Notes under the pieces: model-generated | The model's input: the letters and a program-made list of their open reading frames with translations, nothing else | The model's database searches: none | Told to the model about the DNA's origin: nothing | Origin: Pseudomonas chlororaphis subsp. aurantiaca | Lineage (GTDB): Bacteria > Pseudomonadota > Gammaproteobacteria > Pseudomonadales > Pseudomonadaceae | Assembly: GCF_013466605.1 (NCBI RefSeq) | Contig: NZ_CP059162.1 | Coordinates: 1,116,001 to 1,180,000, forward strand | Reading direction: 5' to 3' | DNA length: 64,000 nt | Translations under genes and position numbers: made by a program | Shown here: in pieces, positions 50,581 to 61,758 of the stretch | Layout of the letters: every line of letters starts with the position of its first letter | Position numbering within the stretch: the stretch's first letter is position 1

Positions 50581-51584
50581 CAGTTGCGGCGCTTGAGCTG
50601 ATCGGTCAGTTGGGTCGGCAGGCCCTTGATGATCAGGGTCCCGGCTTCTTCGTCATACTCGATCTTCGAGCCCAGCAGGTGCGCTTCGAAGCTGATGGAC
50701 AGCCCTTCGGCACGGCCGGTGAAGCGGCGGAACTGGTTGAGGGTGCGCTTGTCCGCCGGGATCTCCGGCGACAGGCCGTAGTCCTTGTTGCGGATGTGAT
50801 CATAGAACGCCTTGGGGCGGTCCTCGTCGATCAGCTCCGAGAGCTCTTCCAGGCCCACGGGTTCGCCGAGCTTGGCTTGGCTGCTGGCATAGTCCACCAG
50901 GGCCTTGGTCTTTTCCCGGGCGGATTCTTCGGGCAAGTCTTCGCTTTCGACGAAGTCGCTGAACGCCTTGAGCAGGGTACGGGTCTCGCCCGGGCCGTCG
51001 ACGCCTTCCTGGCAGCCGATGAAGTCGCGGAAGTACTCCGAGACTTTCTTGCCGTTCTTGCCCTTGATGAACGAAATGTACTGTTTCGACTGCTTGTTGT
51101 TCTGCCACTCGGAGACGTTGATCCGCGCGGCCAGGTGCAACTGGCCCAGGTCCAGGTGGCGGGACGGGGTCACGTCCAGCTCGTCGGTCACTGCCACGCC
51201 TTCGCTGTGGTGCAGCAGGGCGATGGCCAGGTAGTCGGTCATGCCTTGCTGGTAGTGGGCGAACAGCACGTGGCCACCGACCGACAGGTTGGACTCTTCC
51301 ATCAGCTTTTGCAGGTGCTCGACCGCGACGCGGCTGAAGGCGGTGAAGTCCTGGCCGCCATCGAGGTATTCCTTCAGCCAGCCGCTGAAGGGAAATGCGC
51401 CGGACTCCGGGTGGAACAGACCCCAGGCTTTGCCCTGTTTGGCGTTATAGCTTTCGTTGAGATCGGCGAGCATGTTCTCGATGGCCGCGGATTCAGCCAG
51501 TTCGGAATCGCGGGCGTGCAGAACTGCGGGTGTGCCGTCGGGTTTTTTGTCGATCAGGTGGACGATGCAATGGCGGATCGGCAT
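50580..51584 (-). CDS. ndpA: NdpA/YejK nucleoid-associated protein
   Basis: YejK-family nucleoid-associated protein, 334 residues. ATG 51584 ([14 protein letters not shown]) is the family's usual start, and the preceding 41 in-frame codons are not typical. Family stretches [14 protein letters not shown] [19 protein letters not shown] and [20 protein letters not shown] are clear. Role in chromosome organisation is inferred from the family. Confidence 0.92.
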   Translation of the reverse strand: MPIRHCIVHLIDKKPDGTPAVLHARDSELAESAAIENMLADLNESYNAKQGKAWGLFHPESGAFPFSGWLKEYLDGGQDFTAFSRVAVEHLQKLMEESNLSVGGHVLFAHYQQGMTDYLAIALLHHSEGVAVTDELDVTPSRHLDLGQLHLAARINVSEWQNNKQSKQYISFIKGKNGKKVSEYFRDFIGCQEGVDGPGETRTLLKAFSDFVESEDLPEESAREKTKALVDYASSQAKLGEPVGLEELSELIDEDRPKAFYDHIRNKDYGLSPEIPADKRTLNQFRRFTGRAEGLSISFEAHLLGSKIEYDEEAGTLIIKGLPTQLTDQLKRRN

Positions 51585-51979
51585 GGGCTTCTCGGCTGGT
51601 TGGCGGGAGAGGGCGTGACTCCCCGAAAAAGTGCCCAGTGTACCGCACCCTCTGGTTTTGGCGCTGTTTGATGGGTGTGGAAGGCGGCCTGGGTCAAGCT
51701 TATGCATTTTTTTACGGATTTAGAGCAATAAAGCTGACCAAATGGCTAGGTAGAGGCGGATATTTCCCCGTCTCTGTGCTAGTTTTGCCCCGTCTTACGC
51801 GATGTCTCGGCGTTAAGCGTGCATTCAGCATTTGTCAGGTCGAACCAAACCCTGATTTCGGTATCTATAACCCCGATCTTTCGTGGTTGTGACCGGGGTG
51901 CCAGATCCACAAGATCTGGCTCGATGGCTGACACTGCACTCTGCAATCCAAATGAATTTGATAGGGAAGGAACACCACA
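51585..51979 (+). promoter_or_regulatory. upstream region of the HU gene
   Basis: 395 bases with no supported gene. The stretch around 51690-51780 is AT-rich and fits a promoter. A perfect inverted repeat CCAGATC-CACAA-GATCTGG (51901-51919) lies 61 bases before the HU start and would fold in the mRNA leader. The ribosome site GGGAAGGAA is directly before the start. Confidence 0.45.
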
Positions 51980-52261
51980 ATGGCTATTACTAAAGACCAA
52001 CTGATCGCTGATATCGCTGAAGCTATCGACGCGCCGAAAACCACCGCGCGGAACGCTCTGGACCAACTGGCCCAGATCGTTGCTGATCAGTTGGAAAATG
52101 GCGGCGAAATCACTCTGCCAGGTATCGGCAAACTGAAAGTGACCGAGCGTCCTGCCCGTACTGGCCGTAACCCATCGACTGGCGCTGCCATCGAAATCGC
52201 TGCCAAGAAAGTTATCAAGCTGGTTGTGGCTAAAGGCCTGACCGACTCGATCAACAAGTAA
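51980..52261 (+). CDS. HU-family DNA-binding protein
   Basis: A 93-residue histone-like protein that bends DNA. The HU/IHF signature GEITLPGIGKLKVTERPARTGRNP is present, and the DNA-intercalating arm has RNPSTGAAIEIAAKK. This is one of several HU genes Pseudomonas carries; which paralogue cannot be said. Confidence 0.94.
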   Translation: MAITKDQLIADIAEAIDAPKTTARNALDQLAQIVADQLENGGEITLPGIGKLKVTERPARTGRNPSTGAAIEIAAKKVIKLVVAKGLTDSINK

Positions 52262-52273
52262 GACTGCAGTAAG

Positions 52274-52306
52274 ACCGTGCCTCGGAACACTTCCGGGCAC
52301 GGTTTT
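52274..52306 (+). terminator. terminator after the HU gene
   Basis: ACCGTGCC (52274-52281) pairs with GGCACGGT (52296-52303), extended by CGG/CCG, and is followed by TTTT. It starts 13 bases after the stop. Confidence 0.9.
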
Positions 52307-52363
52307 CAGGCTTTAAGGCCACAACGATTTACGCAAGGTAAATCGCTGTTTTTCCCCTCGTAT

Positions 52364-53389
52364 CTATCCCTTCCGAACCCAATGCTCCTGGCGCCAGGCC
52401 TGTTGCTGTGCCTTGTCCTTGAAGGTCCAGGCGACGAAGCGGCTCTGTTTCTGCCCCTGTGACATCTCCACCACCTGGCTCTCCAGTGCCCCGGCCTTTT
52501 TCAGCGCGGCCTGGATCGCCGGCAGGTTCGAGGCTTTCGACACCAGGGTGCTGAACCACAACACTTGTTGCGCCACCTGGGCGCTTTCGCCGATCAACTG
52601 GGTCACGAAGCGTGCTTCGCCACCCTCGCACCACAACTCCGCCGCCTGGCCGCCAAAGTTCAGCACCGGCAGCTTGCGCTTGGGATCGGCCTTGCCCAGG
52701 GCCCGCCATTTGCGCTGGCTGCCGCGCGTGGCTTCTTCCAGGGAGGCATGGAACGGCGGATTGCACAGGGTCAGGTCGAAGCGCTCGTCGCTCTCCAGCA
52801 GCCCCAGCAGGATCTGCTTGCGGTTGGCTTGCTGGCGCAGGCCGATGGCCTTGTTCAGGCCGTTGGCCTGGACGATTGCCTTGGCAGCGGCGAGAGCGGT
52901 GGGGTCGATGTCGGAACCGAGGAATTGCCAGCGGTAATCGGAGTGGCCGATCAGCGGGTAGATGCAGTTGGCGCCGACCCCGACGTCCAGCACCCGCACC
53001 GCTGCGCCGCGGGGAATAACGCCTTCGTTATGCGCGGCCAGCAGGTCGGCCAGGAAGTGCACGTAATCGGCGCGACCGGGTACCGGAGGGCAGAGGAAGT
53101 CGGCCGGGATGTCCCAATGGGCGATGCCGTAGAACGCCTTGAGCAATGCTCGGTTGAACACCCGCACCGCCGCCGGGTTGGCGAAGTCGATGCTCTCCTT
53201 GCCATAAGGATTGATGATCACGAAAGCCCCCAACTCCGGGGTGCTCTTGATCAACTGCGCAAAGTCGTAGCGGCCTTGATGGCGATTGCGCGGGTGCAGG
53301 CTGGCCTTTTCCCGTGGTGCGACGGCCTTGGCCGGAGCAGCAGATTGAGGCTTTTTGCGCGGAGCTTTGGGAGGGCGGGGGGCGGTCAT
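52364..53389 (-). CDS. rlmF: RlmF, 23S rRNA adenine-1618 N6-methyltransferase
   Basis: S-adenosylmethionine-dependent methyltransferase, 341 residues. A Lys/Pro/Ala-rich basic N-terminus (1-30) probably contacts rRNA. SAM motif [12 protein letters not shown] at 134-145 and catalytic NPPF at 210-213. The [10 protein letters not shown] stretch is typical of the family. Confidence 0.93.
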   Translation of the reverse strand: MTAPRPPKAPRKKPQSAAPAKAVAPREKASLHPRNRHQGRYDFAQLIKSTPELGAFVIINPYGKESIDFANPAAVRVFNRALLKAFYGIAHWDIPADFLCPPVPGRADYVHFLADLLAAHNEGVIPRGAAVRVLDVGVGANCIYPLIGHSDYRWQFLGSDIDPTALAAAKAIVQANGLNKAIGLRQQANRKQILLGLLESDERFDLTLCNPPFHASLEEATRGSQRKWRALGKADPKRKLPVLNFGGQAAELWCEGGEARFVTQLIGESAQVAQQVLWFSTLVSKASNLPAIQAALKKAGALESQVVEMSQGQKQSRFVAWTFKDKAQQQAWRQEHWVRKG

Positions 53390-53501
53390 GGGCGAAATCG
53401 GTTCGGGTATGGCTCAAAGTGGCGCGCATTGTCCCATATCTGTCCGGGTAGCGTGGCCTCGTAGGAGCCGCCGAGGATAACGTGGTGTGCCAGGAATAAC
53501 G

Positions 53502-53528
53502 CTTCGCGGGCAAGCCTCGCTCCTGCAG
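53502..53528. repeat. single REP unit
   Basis: CTTCGCGGGCAAGCCTCGCT followed by CCTGCAG, second REP family. A degenerate partner (GTAGGAGCCGCCGAGGATAA) lies at 53461-53480. Confidence 0.65.
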
Positions 53529-53554
53529 AGGCATAAGCCTTTCGGGCTGGCACA

Positions 53555-53586
53555 AAAAAGGGAGCCCTTTGCAGGGCTCCCTTTTT
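53555..53586 (-). terminator. terminator after valS
   Basis: AAAAAGGGAGCCC (53555-53567) pairs perfectly with GGGCTCCCTTTTT (53574-53586). It can act in both directions and ends transcription of valS. Confidence 0.93.
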
Positions 53587-53604
53587 ATGACCGCTCCAAT
53601 TGCC

Positions 53605-56451
53605 TTACAGGCTGGAAATCCGTGCGTGCTGCTCGGCCAGCTTGCCCAGAGCCTGTTCGGCTTCGGCCAGTTTGGCGCGTTCCTTGTCGATGACTTCGGC
53701 CGGGGCCTTGTCGACGAAGGCGGCGTTGGACAGCTTGCCGCCGACCCGCTGCACTTCGCCTTGCAGGCGCTGGATTTCCTTGTCCAGGCGCGCCAGTTCG
53801 GCACCCTTGTCGATCAGGCCGGCCATCGGCACCAGCACTTCCATCTCGCCAACCAGGGCGGTGGCGGACAGCGGTGCTTCGTCGCCGGCTTGCAGTACGG
53901 TGATCGATTCGAGTTTGGCCAGCTTCCGCAGCAGGGGCTCGTTTTCGTTCAGGCGACGCTGGTCTTCGGCGCTGGCGTTCTTCAGGAACAACGCCAGTGG
54001 CTTGCCCGGGCCGATGTTCATTTCGGCACGGATGTTACGGGTACCGAGCATAAGGCCCTTGAGCCATTCGATGTCGTCTTCGGCGGCCTGGTCGATGCGC
54101 GCTTCAACGGCCACCGGCCAGGGTTGCAGCATGATGGTCTTGCCCTGGATGCCGGCCAGCGGCGCCAGGCGCTGCCAGATTTCTTCGGTGATGAACGGCA
54201 TGAACGGATGGGCCAGGCGCAGCGCCACTTCCAGCACGCGCACCAGCGTGCGGCGGGTGCCGCGCTGGCGCTCGACCGGCGCGTTTTCGTCCCACAGCAC
54301 CGGCTTGGACAATTCCAGGTACCAGTCGCAGTACTGGTTCCAGATGAACTCGTACAGCGCCTGGGCCGCCAGGTCGAAGCGGAACTGGTCCAGCTGGCGG
54401 GTCACTTCGGCTTCGGTGCGTTGCAGCTGGGAGATGATCCAGCGGTCGGCCAGCGACAGCTCGTAGGCTTCGCCGTTCTGGCCGCAGTCTTCGCCCTTGT
54501 CCAGCACGTAGCGGGCGGCGTTCCAGATCTTGTTGCAGAAGTTGCGATAGCCTTCGACGCGGCCCATGTCGAACTTGATGTCGCGGCCGGTGGACGCCAG
54601 CGAGCAGAAGGTGAAGCGCAGGGCATCGGTGCCGTAGCTGGCGATGCCGTCGGCGAATTCCTGGCGGGTCTGCTTCTCGATCTTCTTCGCCAGTTGCGGC
54701 TGCATCATGCCGGTGGTGCGTTTCTGCACCAGGGTTTCCAGGTCGATGCCGTCGATGATGTCCAGCGGATCGAGGACGTTGCCCTTGGACTTGGACATCT
54801 TCTGGCCCTGGCCGTCGCGAACCAGGCCGTGTACGTACACGGTCTTGAACGGAACCTGCGGTGTGCCGTCTTCATTCTTCACCAGGTGCATGGTGAGCAT
54901 GATCATCCGGGCGACCCAGAAGAAAATGATGTCGAAACCGGTCACCAGCACGTCGGTCGGGTGGAAGGTCTTGAGGAACTCGGTCTGCTCCGGCCAGCCC
55001 AGGGTGGAGAAGGTCCACAGGCCCGAACTGAACCAGGTGTCGAGGACGTCGTTGTCCTGTTGCAGGGCGACCTCAGGCCCGAGGTTGTGCTTGGCGCGCA
55101 CCTCGGCTTCGTCGCGGCCGACATAGACCTTGCCCGACTCGTCGTACCAGGCCGGGATGCGATGGCCCCACCACAGCTGGCGGCTGATGCACCAGTCCTG
55201 GATATCGCGCATCCAGGAGAAGTACATGTTTTCGTACTGTTTTGGCACGAAGGCGATGCGGCCGTCTTCCACGGCGGCAATGGCCGGCTCGGCCAGGGGC
55301 TTGGTGGAGACGTACCACTGGTCGGTCAGCCACGGCTCGATGATGGTGCCGGAGCGATCGCCTTTCGGCACTTTCAGGGCGTGGTCGTCGACGCTGACCA
55401 GCAAGCCGGCGGCGTCGAATGCGGCGACGATTTCCTTGCGCGCCTGGAAGCGGTTGAGGCCGGCGAATTCGGCCGGGATCTTGCCGTCGATGCTTTCGTT
55501 CAGCGTGCCGTCCAGGTTGAACACCTGGGCAGCCGGCAGCACTTCGGCGTTCTTGTCGAAGATGTTCAGCAGCGGCAGGTTGTGGCGCTTGCCGACTTCG
55601 TAGTCGTTGAAGTCGTGGGCCGGGGTGATCTTCACGCAGCCGGTGCCGAATTCAGGGTCGCAGTAGTCGTCGCCGATGATCGGGATGCGACGGCCCACCA
55701 GCGGCAGTTCGACGAACTTGCCGATCAGCGCCTTGTAGCGCTCATCGTTCGGGTTAACGGCCACGGCGGAGTCGCCGAGCATGGTTTCCGGACGGGTGGT
55801 GGCAACGATCAGGTAGTCCAGGCCTTCGGCGGTCTTGGCACCGTCGGCCAGCGGGTAGCGCAGGTTCCACAGCGAGCCTTTCTCGTCGTGGTTTTCCACT
55901 TCGAGGTCGGAGATCGCGGTGTGCAGCTTGGTGTCCCAGTTGACCAGACGCTTGCCGCGGTAGATCAGGCCGTCTTCGTGCAGGCGCACGAAGGCTTCTT
56001 TAACGGCTTCGGAAAGACCGTCGTCCATGGTGAAGCGCTCGCGGCTCCAGTCCACGGACGAGCCCAGGCGGCGGATCTGACGGCTGATGTTGCCGCCGGA
56101 CTGATCCTTCCACTCCCAGACTTTCTCGAGGAATTTTTCCCGGCCCAGATCGTGACGATTCTGGCCCTGGGCTTCGATCTGACGCTCCACCAGCATCTGG
56201 GTGGCGATACCGGCGTGGTCGGTACCCGGCTGCCACAGGGTGTTGCGGCCCTGCATGCGGCGGAAGCGGATCAAGGCATCCATGATCGCGTTGTTGAAGC
56301 CATGGCCCATGTGCAGGCTGCCAGTGACGTTCGGTGGCGGAATCATGATGGTGTACGAGTCGCCCGCGCCTTGCGGGGCGAAGTAATTCTCTGACTCCCA
56401 GGTCTGGTACCAGGAAGTTTCAATGGCGTGCGGCTGGTAGGTCTTATCCAT
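53605..56451 (-). CDS. valS: ValS, valyl-tRNA synthetase
   Basis: Class I aminoacyl-tRNA synthetase, 948 residues. HIGH-type motif HMGH at 47-50 ([14 protein letters not shown]), KMSKS in [14 protein letters not shown] near residue 550, an editing domain between them and a C-terminal coiled coil ([21 protein letters not shown]... onward) that contacts tRNA. Full length. Confidence 0.98.
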   Translation of the reverse strand: MDKTYQPHAIETSWYQTWESENYFAPQGAGDSYTIMIPPPNVTGSLHMGHGFNNAIMDALIRFRRMQGRNTLWQPGTDHAGIATQMLVERQIEAQGQNRHDLGREKFLEKVWEWKDQSGGNISRQIRRLGSSVDWSRERFTMDDGLSEAVKEAFVRLHEDGLIYRGKRLVNWDTKLHTAISDLEVENHDEKGSLWNLRYPLADGAKTAEGLDYLIVATTRPETMLGDSAVAVNPNDERYKALIGKFVELPLVGRRIPIIGDDYCDPEFGTGCVKITPAHDFNDYEVGKRHNLPLLNIFDKNAEVLPAAQVFNLDGTLNESIDGKIPAEFAGLNRFQARKEIVAAFDAAGLLVSVDDHALKVPKGDRSGTIIEPWLTDQWYVSTKPLAEPAIAAVEDGRIAFVPKQYENMYFSWMRDIQDWCISRQLWWGHRIPAWYDESGKVYVGRDEAEVRAKHNLGPEVALQQDNDVLDTWFSSGLWTFSTLGWPEQTEFLKTFHPTDVLVTGFDIIFFWVARMIMLTMHLVKNEDGTPQVPFKTVYVHGLVRDGQGQKMSKSKGNVLDPLDIIDGIDLETLVQKRTTGMMQPQLAKKIEKQTRQEFADGIASYGTDALRFTFCSLASTGRDIKFDMGRVEGYRNFCNKIWNAARYVLDKGEDCGQNGEAYELSLADRWIISQLQRTEAEVTRQLDQFRFDLAAQALYEFIWNQYCDWYLELSKPVLWDENAPVERQRGTRRTLVRVLEVALRLAHPFMPFITEEIWQRLAPLAGIQGKTIMLQPWPVAVEARIDQAAEDDIEWLKGLMLGTRNIRAEMNIGPGKPLALFLKNASAEDQRRLNENEPLLRKLAKLESITVLQAGDEAPLSATALVGEMEVLVPMAGLIDKGAELARLDKEIQRLQGEVQRVGGKLSNAAFVDKAPAEVIDKERAKLAEAEQALGKLAEQHARISSL

Positions 56452-56590
56452 GCGCGGCGGGACCCTATTGGCATTTATTCAGGAAAAGCCGGGAAGTATA
56501 GCGGGGATGAACCGATGCGCGTAGAGCAGGCTGACGGCGGGAGGGCGAAAATTGCCCAATGAGCGGGGATTTATGCTTGGCGCCAGGGCG

Positions 56591-56650
56591 TTATCGCGGG
56601 CAAGCCTCGCTCCTACAGATGGCTGGTGACCTGTAGCTGCGAGGTTTGTC
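56591..56650. repeat. REP pair between valS and the holC operon
   Basis: TTATCGCGGGCAAGCCTCGC...CTACAG and the inverted CTGTAGCTGCGAGGTTTGTC, second REP family. Confidence 0.75.
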
Positions 56651-56669
56651 CATTGAATAAGGCAGAGGA

Positions 56670-57119
56670 TCAGGCGTCGTACTGGCTCAGCAGGCGATCC
56701 ATTCGCGCGTCGAGGCGGCGCTTGATCTCAGTTTCGATGTGCGGGGCGAAGTCGTCGATCACGTCTTGCATGATCAGTTGCGCGGCGGCGCGCAGTTCGC
56801 TGTCCAGGTGCAGCAGGGCATCCTGGCTCTTGGGCGCTGGCGCGGGTTTCGGTGCAGGGGCTGGAGCGGCCGCTACGGGAACAGGTGGCGGTTCGACCAC
56901 CGGAGCGGGGGGCGGTTGTGGTTCTGCCGGCGCCTCTTCGAGGGGTTCGACGGCAGGCTTGCCGCCGACCATATCGAACAGCAGTGGAATCTGCACTTCG
57001 CCGTCGATGGTCTCGGTCAGCAGCGGAGGTTGCAGGTCGTCATCGCCGAGCAGTTGGCGGATGGACTCGAGGTCATCCAGCAGGTGCGCGGACTTTTGCA
57101 GCGGTTTGGGAGTGTCCAT
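56670..57119 (-). CDS. Pro/Ala-rich protein of unknown function beside holC
   Basis: 149 residues in three parts: an acidic helical start (HLLDDLESIRQLLGDDDLQP), a proline/alanine-rich linker (about 58-97), and a helical C-terminus (LRAAAQLIMQDVIDDFAPHIETEIKRRLDARMDRLL). It follows holC by 7 bases, so a link to DNA polymerase III or to ValS is possible, but no function is known. Similar small genes occur here in other Pseudomonas. Confidence 0.8.
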   Translation of the reverse strand: MDTPKPLQKSAHLLDDLESIRQLLGDDDLQPPLLTETIDGEVQIPLLFDMVGGKPAVEPLEEAPAEPQPPPAPVVEPPPVPVAAAPAPAPKPAPAPKSQDALLHLDSELRAAAQLIMQDVIDDFAPHIETEIKRRLDARMDRLLSQYDA

Positions 57120-57126
57120 CGATGGC

Positions 57127-57555
57127 TCAGAGTCGCTGTAAACGGTGATCTTGCAGAGGATAGCCCTGTTCGCGGTAGAAACGGAAACTCTCGCGAGCGG
57201 CCTGGCGGATAGTCGGGTCTTCTACCACCACTTCGGCGATGCGGGCAAAACGCTGGGCAAATGCCGGGACTTTCAGGTCCAGGTTGACCAGCAGGTCATG
57301 GTGCTCGCCGGGGTCATCGCCCAGGCCGAGAACGATCAGGCCATCCGGCTCGCTTTCGGCGGGACCGTGGGGCACGAAGGTTTCGCCCTTGAAGCGCCAC
57401 AACCGGGCATCGAGCTCGTCGCGCTGGGCCGCGTCGCTGCAATGCAGGTAGATACGGTGCCCCATGCGCCAGGCCTTGTCGGTGAGCTTGCAGGCGAAGT
57501 CCAGGCGCGCCGAAGGATCCGCGCTGGGAAGGATATAGAAGTCGACTTTGGTCAT
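57127..57555 (-). CDS. holC: HolC, DNA polymerase III chi subunit
   Basis: A 142-residue clamp-loader accessory protein that binds single-strand binding protein. Starts MTKVDFYILPSADPSARLDFACKL and shows FVPHGPAE and ADGLIVLGLGD-like segments of the chi family. It lies between pepA and valS, as in other gammaproteobacteria. Confidence 0.93.
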   Translation of the reverse strand: MTKVDFYILPSADPSARLDFACKLTDKAWRMGHRIYLHCSDAAQRDELDARLWRFKGETFVPHGPAESEPDGLIVLGLGDDPGEHHDLLVNLDLKVPAFAQRFARIAEVVVEDPTIRQAARESFRFYREQGYPLQDHRLQRL

Positions 57556-57615
57556 TGCGGTTCCTGAACCCGGGAGTGCGCCGCGTGTGGGTGGCGCACC
57601 CCGAGGTCATAGGTT

Positions 57616-59417
<1,802 letters not shown>

Positions 59418-60536
59418 TTGATCGTCTTCCGTTATCTATCCCGCGAAGTGTTGCTGACCCTGAGCGCCGTGAGTGCCGTTCTGCTGGTCATCATCATGAG
59501 CGGACGTTTCGTCAAGTACCTCGCGCAAGCGGCCTCGGGCGCACTGGACCCGGGCTCGCTGTTCCTGATCATGGGCTTTCGCCTGCCAGGCTTCCTGCAA
59601 CTGATCCTGCCGCTGGGGTTGTTCCTCGGCATTCTCCTGGCCTACGGCCGGCTGTACCTTGAAAGCGAAATGACCGTGCTGTCGGCCACCGGCATGAGCC
59701 AGCAGCGCCTGCTGGGCATGACCATGATCCCGGCCCTGCTGGTGGCCCTGCTGGTGGCGTGGTTGAGCCTGAGCCTGGCGCCGCAGGGGGCCAATCAGTT
59801 CCAGCTGCTGCTGAACAAGCAGGACGCCATGACCGAATTCGACACCCTGGTGCCGGGGCGCTTCCAGGCGCTCAACGACGGTACCCGGGTGACCTATACC
59901 GAACACTTGTCCGATGACCGGGCCAACCTGGGCGGCGTGTTCATCTCGGAAAAACGCCTGAGCCAGGACAAGAAGGACCAGGGCATCTCGGTACTGGTGG
60001 CAGAAAAGGGGCACCAGGACATTCGTCCGGATGGCAACCGCTACCTGATCCTGGAAAACGGCTATCGCTACGACGGTAACCCGGGCCAGGCCGATTACCG
60101 GGTCATCAAGTACGACACCTACGGCGTATTGCTGGCCAAGCCGGATGTCAGCGACGAAGTCACCGACCGCGACGCCATGCCGACCCGCGATCTGATCGGC
60201 AACCCGGACCTGCGCGCTCATGCCGAGTTGCAATGGCGTATTTCCCTGCCATTGCTGGTGTTTGTCGTGACCCTGATGGCGGTTCCGCTGGCCCGGGTGA
60301 ACCCGCGCCAGGGTCGTTTCCTCAAACTGCTGCCGGCGATTCTTCTTTATATGGCTTACCTGACCATCCTGATCGCGGCCCGTGGCTCGCTGGAAAAAGG
60401 CAAGCTGCCGCAAGCGCTGGGCCTGTGGTGGGTACACGGACTGTTTCTATTGATTGGCCTCGGATTGCTGTACTGGGAACCCTTGCGTCTGAAACTGGCG
60501 AGCCGCCGCAGCATGAAGGAGGTGGCTCGTGGTTAA
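59418..60536 (+). CDS. lptF: LptF, lipopolysaccharide export permease
   Basis: Inner-membrane half of the LptB2FG extractor, 372 residues, with six membrane helices around a periplasmic jellyroll domain (about 130-270). TTG 59418 (reading Met-Ile/Leu-Val-Phe-Arg-Tyr) was chosen because GGAG lies 7 bases upstream; GTG 59409 is three codons earlier. It overlaps lptG by 8 bases. Confidence 0.94.
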   Translation: MIVFRYLSREVLLTLSAVSAVLLVIIMSGRFVKYLAQAASGALDPGSLFLIMGFRLPGFLQLILPLGLFLGILLAYGRLYLESEMTVLSATGMSQQRLLGMTMIPALLVALLVAWLSLSLAPQGANQFQLLLNKQDAMTEFDTLVPGRFQALNDGTRVTYTEHLSDDRANLGGVFISEKRLSQDKKDQGISVLVAEKGHQDIRPDGNRYLILENGYRYDGNPGQADYRVIKYDTYGVLLAKPDVSDEVTDRDAMPTRDLIGNPDLRAHAELQWRISLPLLVFVVTLMAVPLARVNPRQGRFLKLLPAILLYMAYLTILIAARGSLEKGKLPQALGLWWVHGLFLLIGLGLLYWEPLRLKLASRRSMKEVARG

Positions 60537-61590
60537 GCTCGATCGCTACATCGGTAACAGTGTCCTGCTGGCCATTCTGGCGGTACTGGGGATCATTCTC
60601 GGCCTGGCGTCGCTGTTCGCCTTCATCGACGAGATGGGCAGTGTCAGCGATAGCTACACCGTGATGGACGTGCTGAGCTTCGTGGTCATGACGGCGCCGC
60701 GCCGGCTCTACGAAATGCTGCCGATGGCGGCCCTGATCGGCTGCCTGATCGGCCTGGGCAGCCTGGCCAGCAACAGTGAGCTGACCATCATGCGCGCCGC
60801 CGGTGTGTCCATCGGGCGGATCGTCTGGGCGGTGATGAAACCGATGCTGTTCCTGATGCTGGCCGGTGTGCTGATCGGCGAGTACGTCGCTCCCGCCACG
60901 GAAAGTCAGGCACAAGCCAGTCGCGCGCTGGCCCAGGGTTCGGGTGACGCGCAAAGCTCCAAACGTGGCCTGTGGCACCGTCAGGGCGAGGAGTTCATCC
61001 ACATCAACGCCGTGCAACCCAACGGCCTGCTGTATGGCGTGACCCGTTACCACTTCGACGATCAGCGGCACATGCTGTCCTCGAGCTTCGCCCGCCAGGC
61101 CCGTTTCGAAGAGGACTACTGGCAACTGAGCGACGTTACCACTACCTATTTCCGCGAAGGCCACACCGAAGTCATCAACACTCCTCAAGAACGCTGGGAC
61201 GTGGCCTTGAGCCCGCAACTGCTGAGCACTGTGGTGATGGCGCCGGAATCCCTGTCGATCAGCGGTCTGTGGGGCTATATCCACTACCTGGCCGATCAGG
61301 GCCTGAACAACGGTCGCTACTGGCTGGCGTTCTGGGTCAAGGTGCTGCAACCGCTGGTCACCGCGGCCCTGGTATTGATGGCGATCTCGTTCATTTTCGG
61401 TCCGTTGCGTTCCGTGACGCTCGGTCAACGGGTGTTCACCGGCGTGCTGGTGGGGTTCACCTTCCGTATCGCCCAGGACCTGCTGGGCCCGTCGAGCCTG
61501 GTATTCGGCTTTTCGCCGCTGTTCGCGGTGCTGGTTCCCGCCGGTTTCTGTGCCCTGGCCGGGTTCTGGCTGATGCGCCGGGCCGGCTGA
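60529..61590 (+). CDS. lptG: LptG, lipopolysaccharide export permease
   Basis: Partner of LptF, 353 residues, with the same six-helix plus periplasmic jellyroll layout. GTG 60529 has AAGGAGG upstream, inside the end of lptF. Essential for moving lipopolysaccharide to the outer membrane. Confidence 0.95.
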   Translation: MVKLDRYIGNSVLLAILAVLGIILGLASLFAFIDEMGSVSDSYTVMDVLSFVVMTAPRRLYEMLPMAALIGCLIGLGSLASNSELTIMRAAGVSIGRIVWAVMKPMLFLMLAGVLIGEYVAPATESQAQASRALAQGSGDAQSSKRGLWHRQGEEFIHINAVQPNGLLYGVTRYHFDDQRHMLSSSFARQARFEEDYWQLSDVTTTYFREGHTEVINTPQERWDVALSPQLLSTVVMAPESLSISGLWGYIHYLADQGLNNGRYWLAFWVKVLQPLVTAALVLMAISFIFGPLRSVTLGQRVFTGVLVGFTFRIAQDLLGPSSLVFGFSPLFAVLVPAGFCALAGFWLMRRAG

Positions 61591-61620
61591 CCGGCGCCAA
61601 TGACGCCACGCGCAAGAGCG

Positions 61621-61649
61621 ACGCCCCTGTCGAAAGGCCGGGGCGTTTT
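61621..61649 (+). terminator. terminator between lptG and lepA
   Basis: ACGCCCC (61621-61627) pairs with GGGGCGT (61640-61646), followed by TTTT. It separates lptFG from the lepA promoter. Confidence 0.85.
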
Positions 61650-61758
61650 GCGTTTATGCACCACTGACAGGCGAACGTGACGCTTGCGTCGTCTATCAGG
61701 TACAATTCCCGGCTATTTTTCGGCGGGCTATGCCTGCAGCCTTTTTGAGTGTTGATCC

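Noticed and set aside
51530..51892. 120-codon plus-strand frame before the HU gene
   Set aside because: Overlaps the start of ndpA and a promoter-like AT-rich stretch; composition is not protein-like.
53569..56394. Open frame of 941 codons on the plus strand opposite valS
   Set aside because: High-GC codon bias keeps the antisense frame of valS open. The translation is His/Val/Ala/Gln-rich with no family features, while the minus strand encodes a complete ValS.
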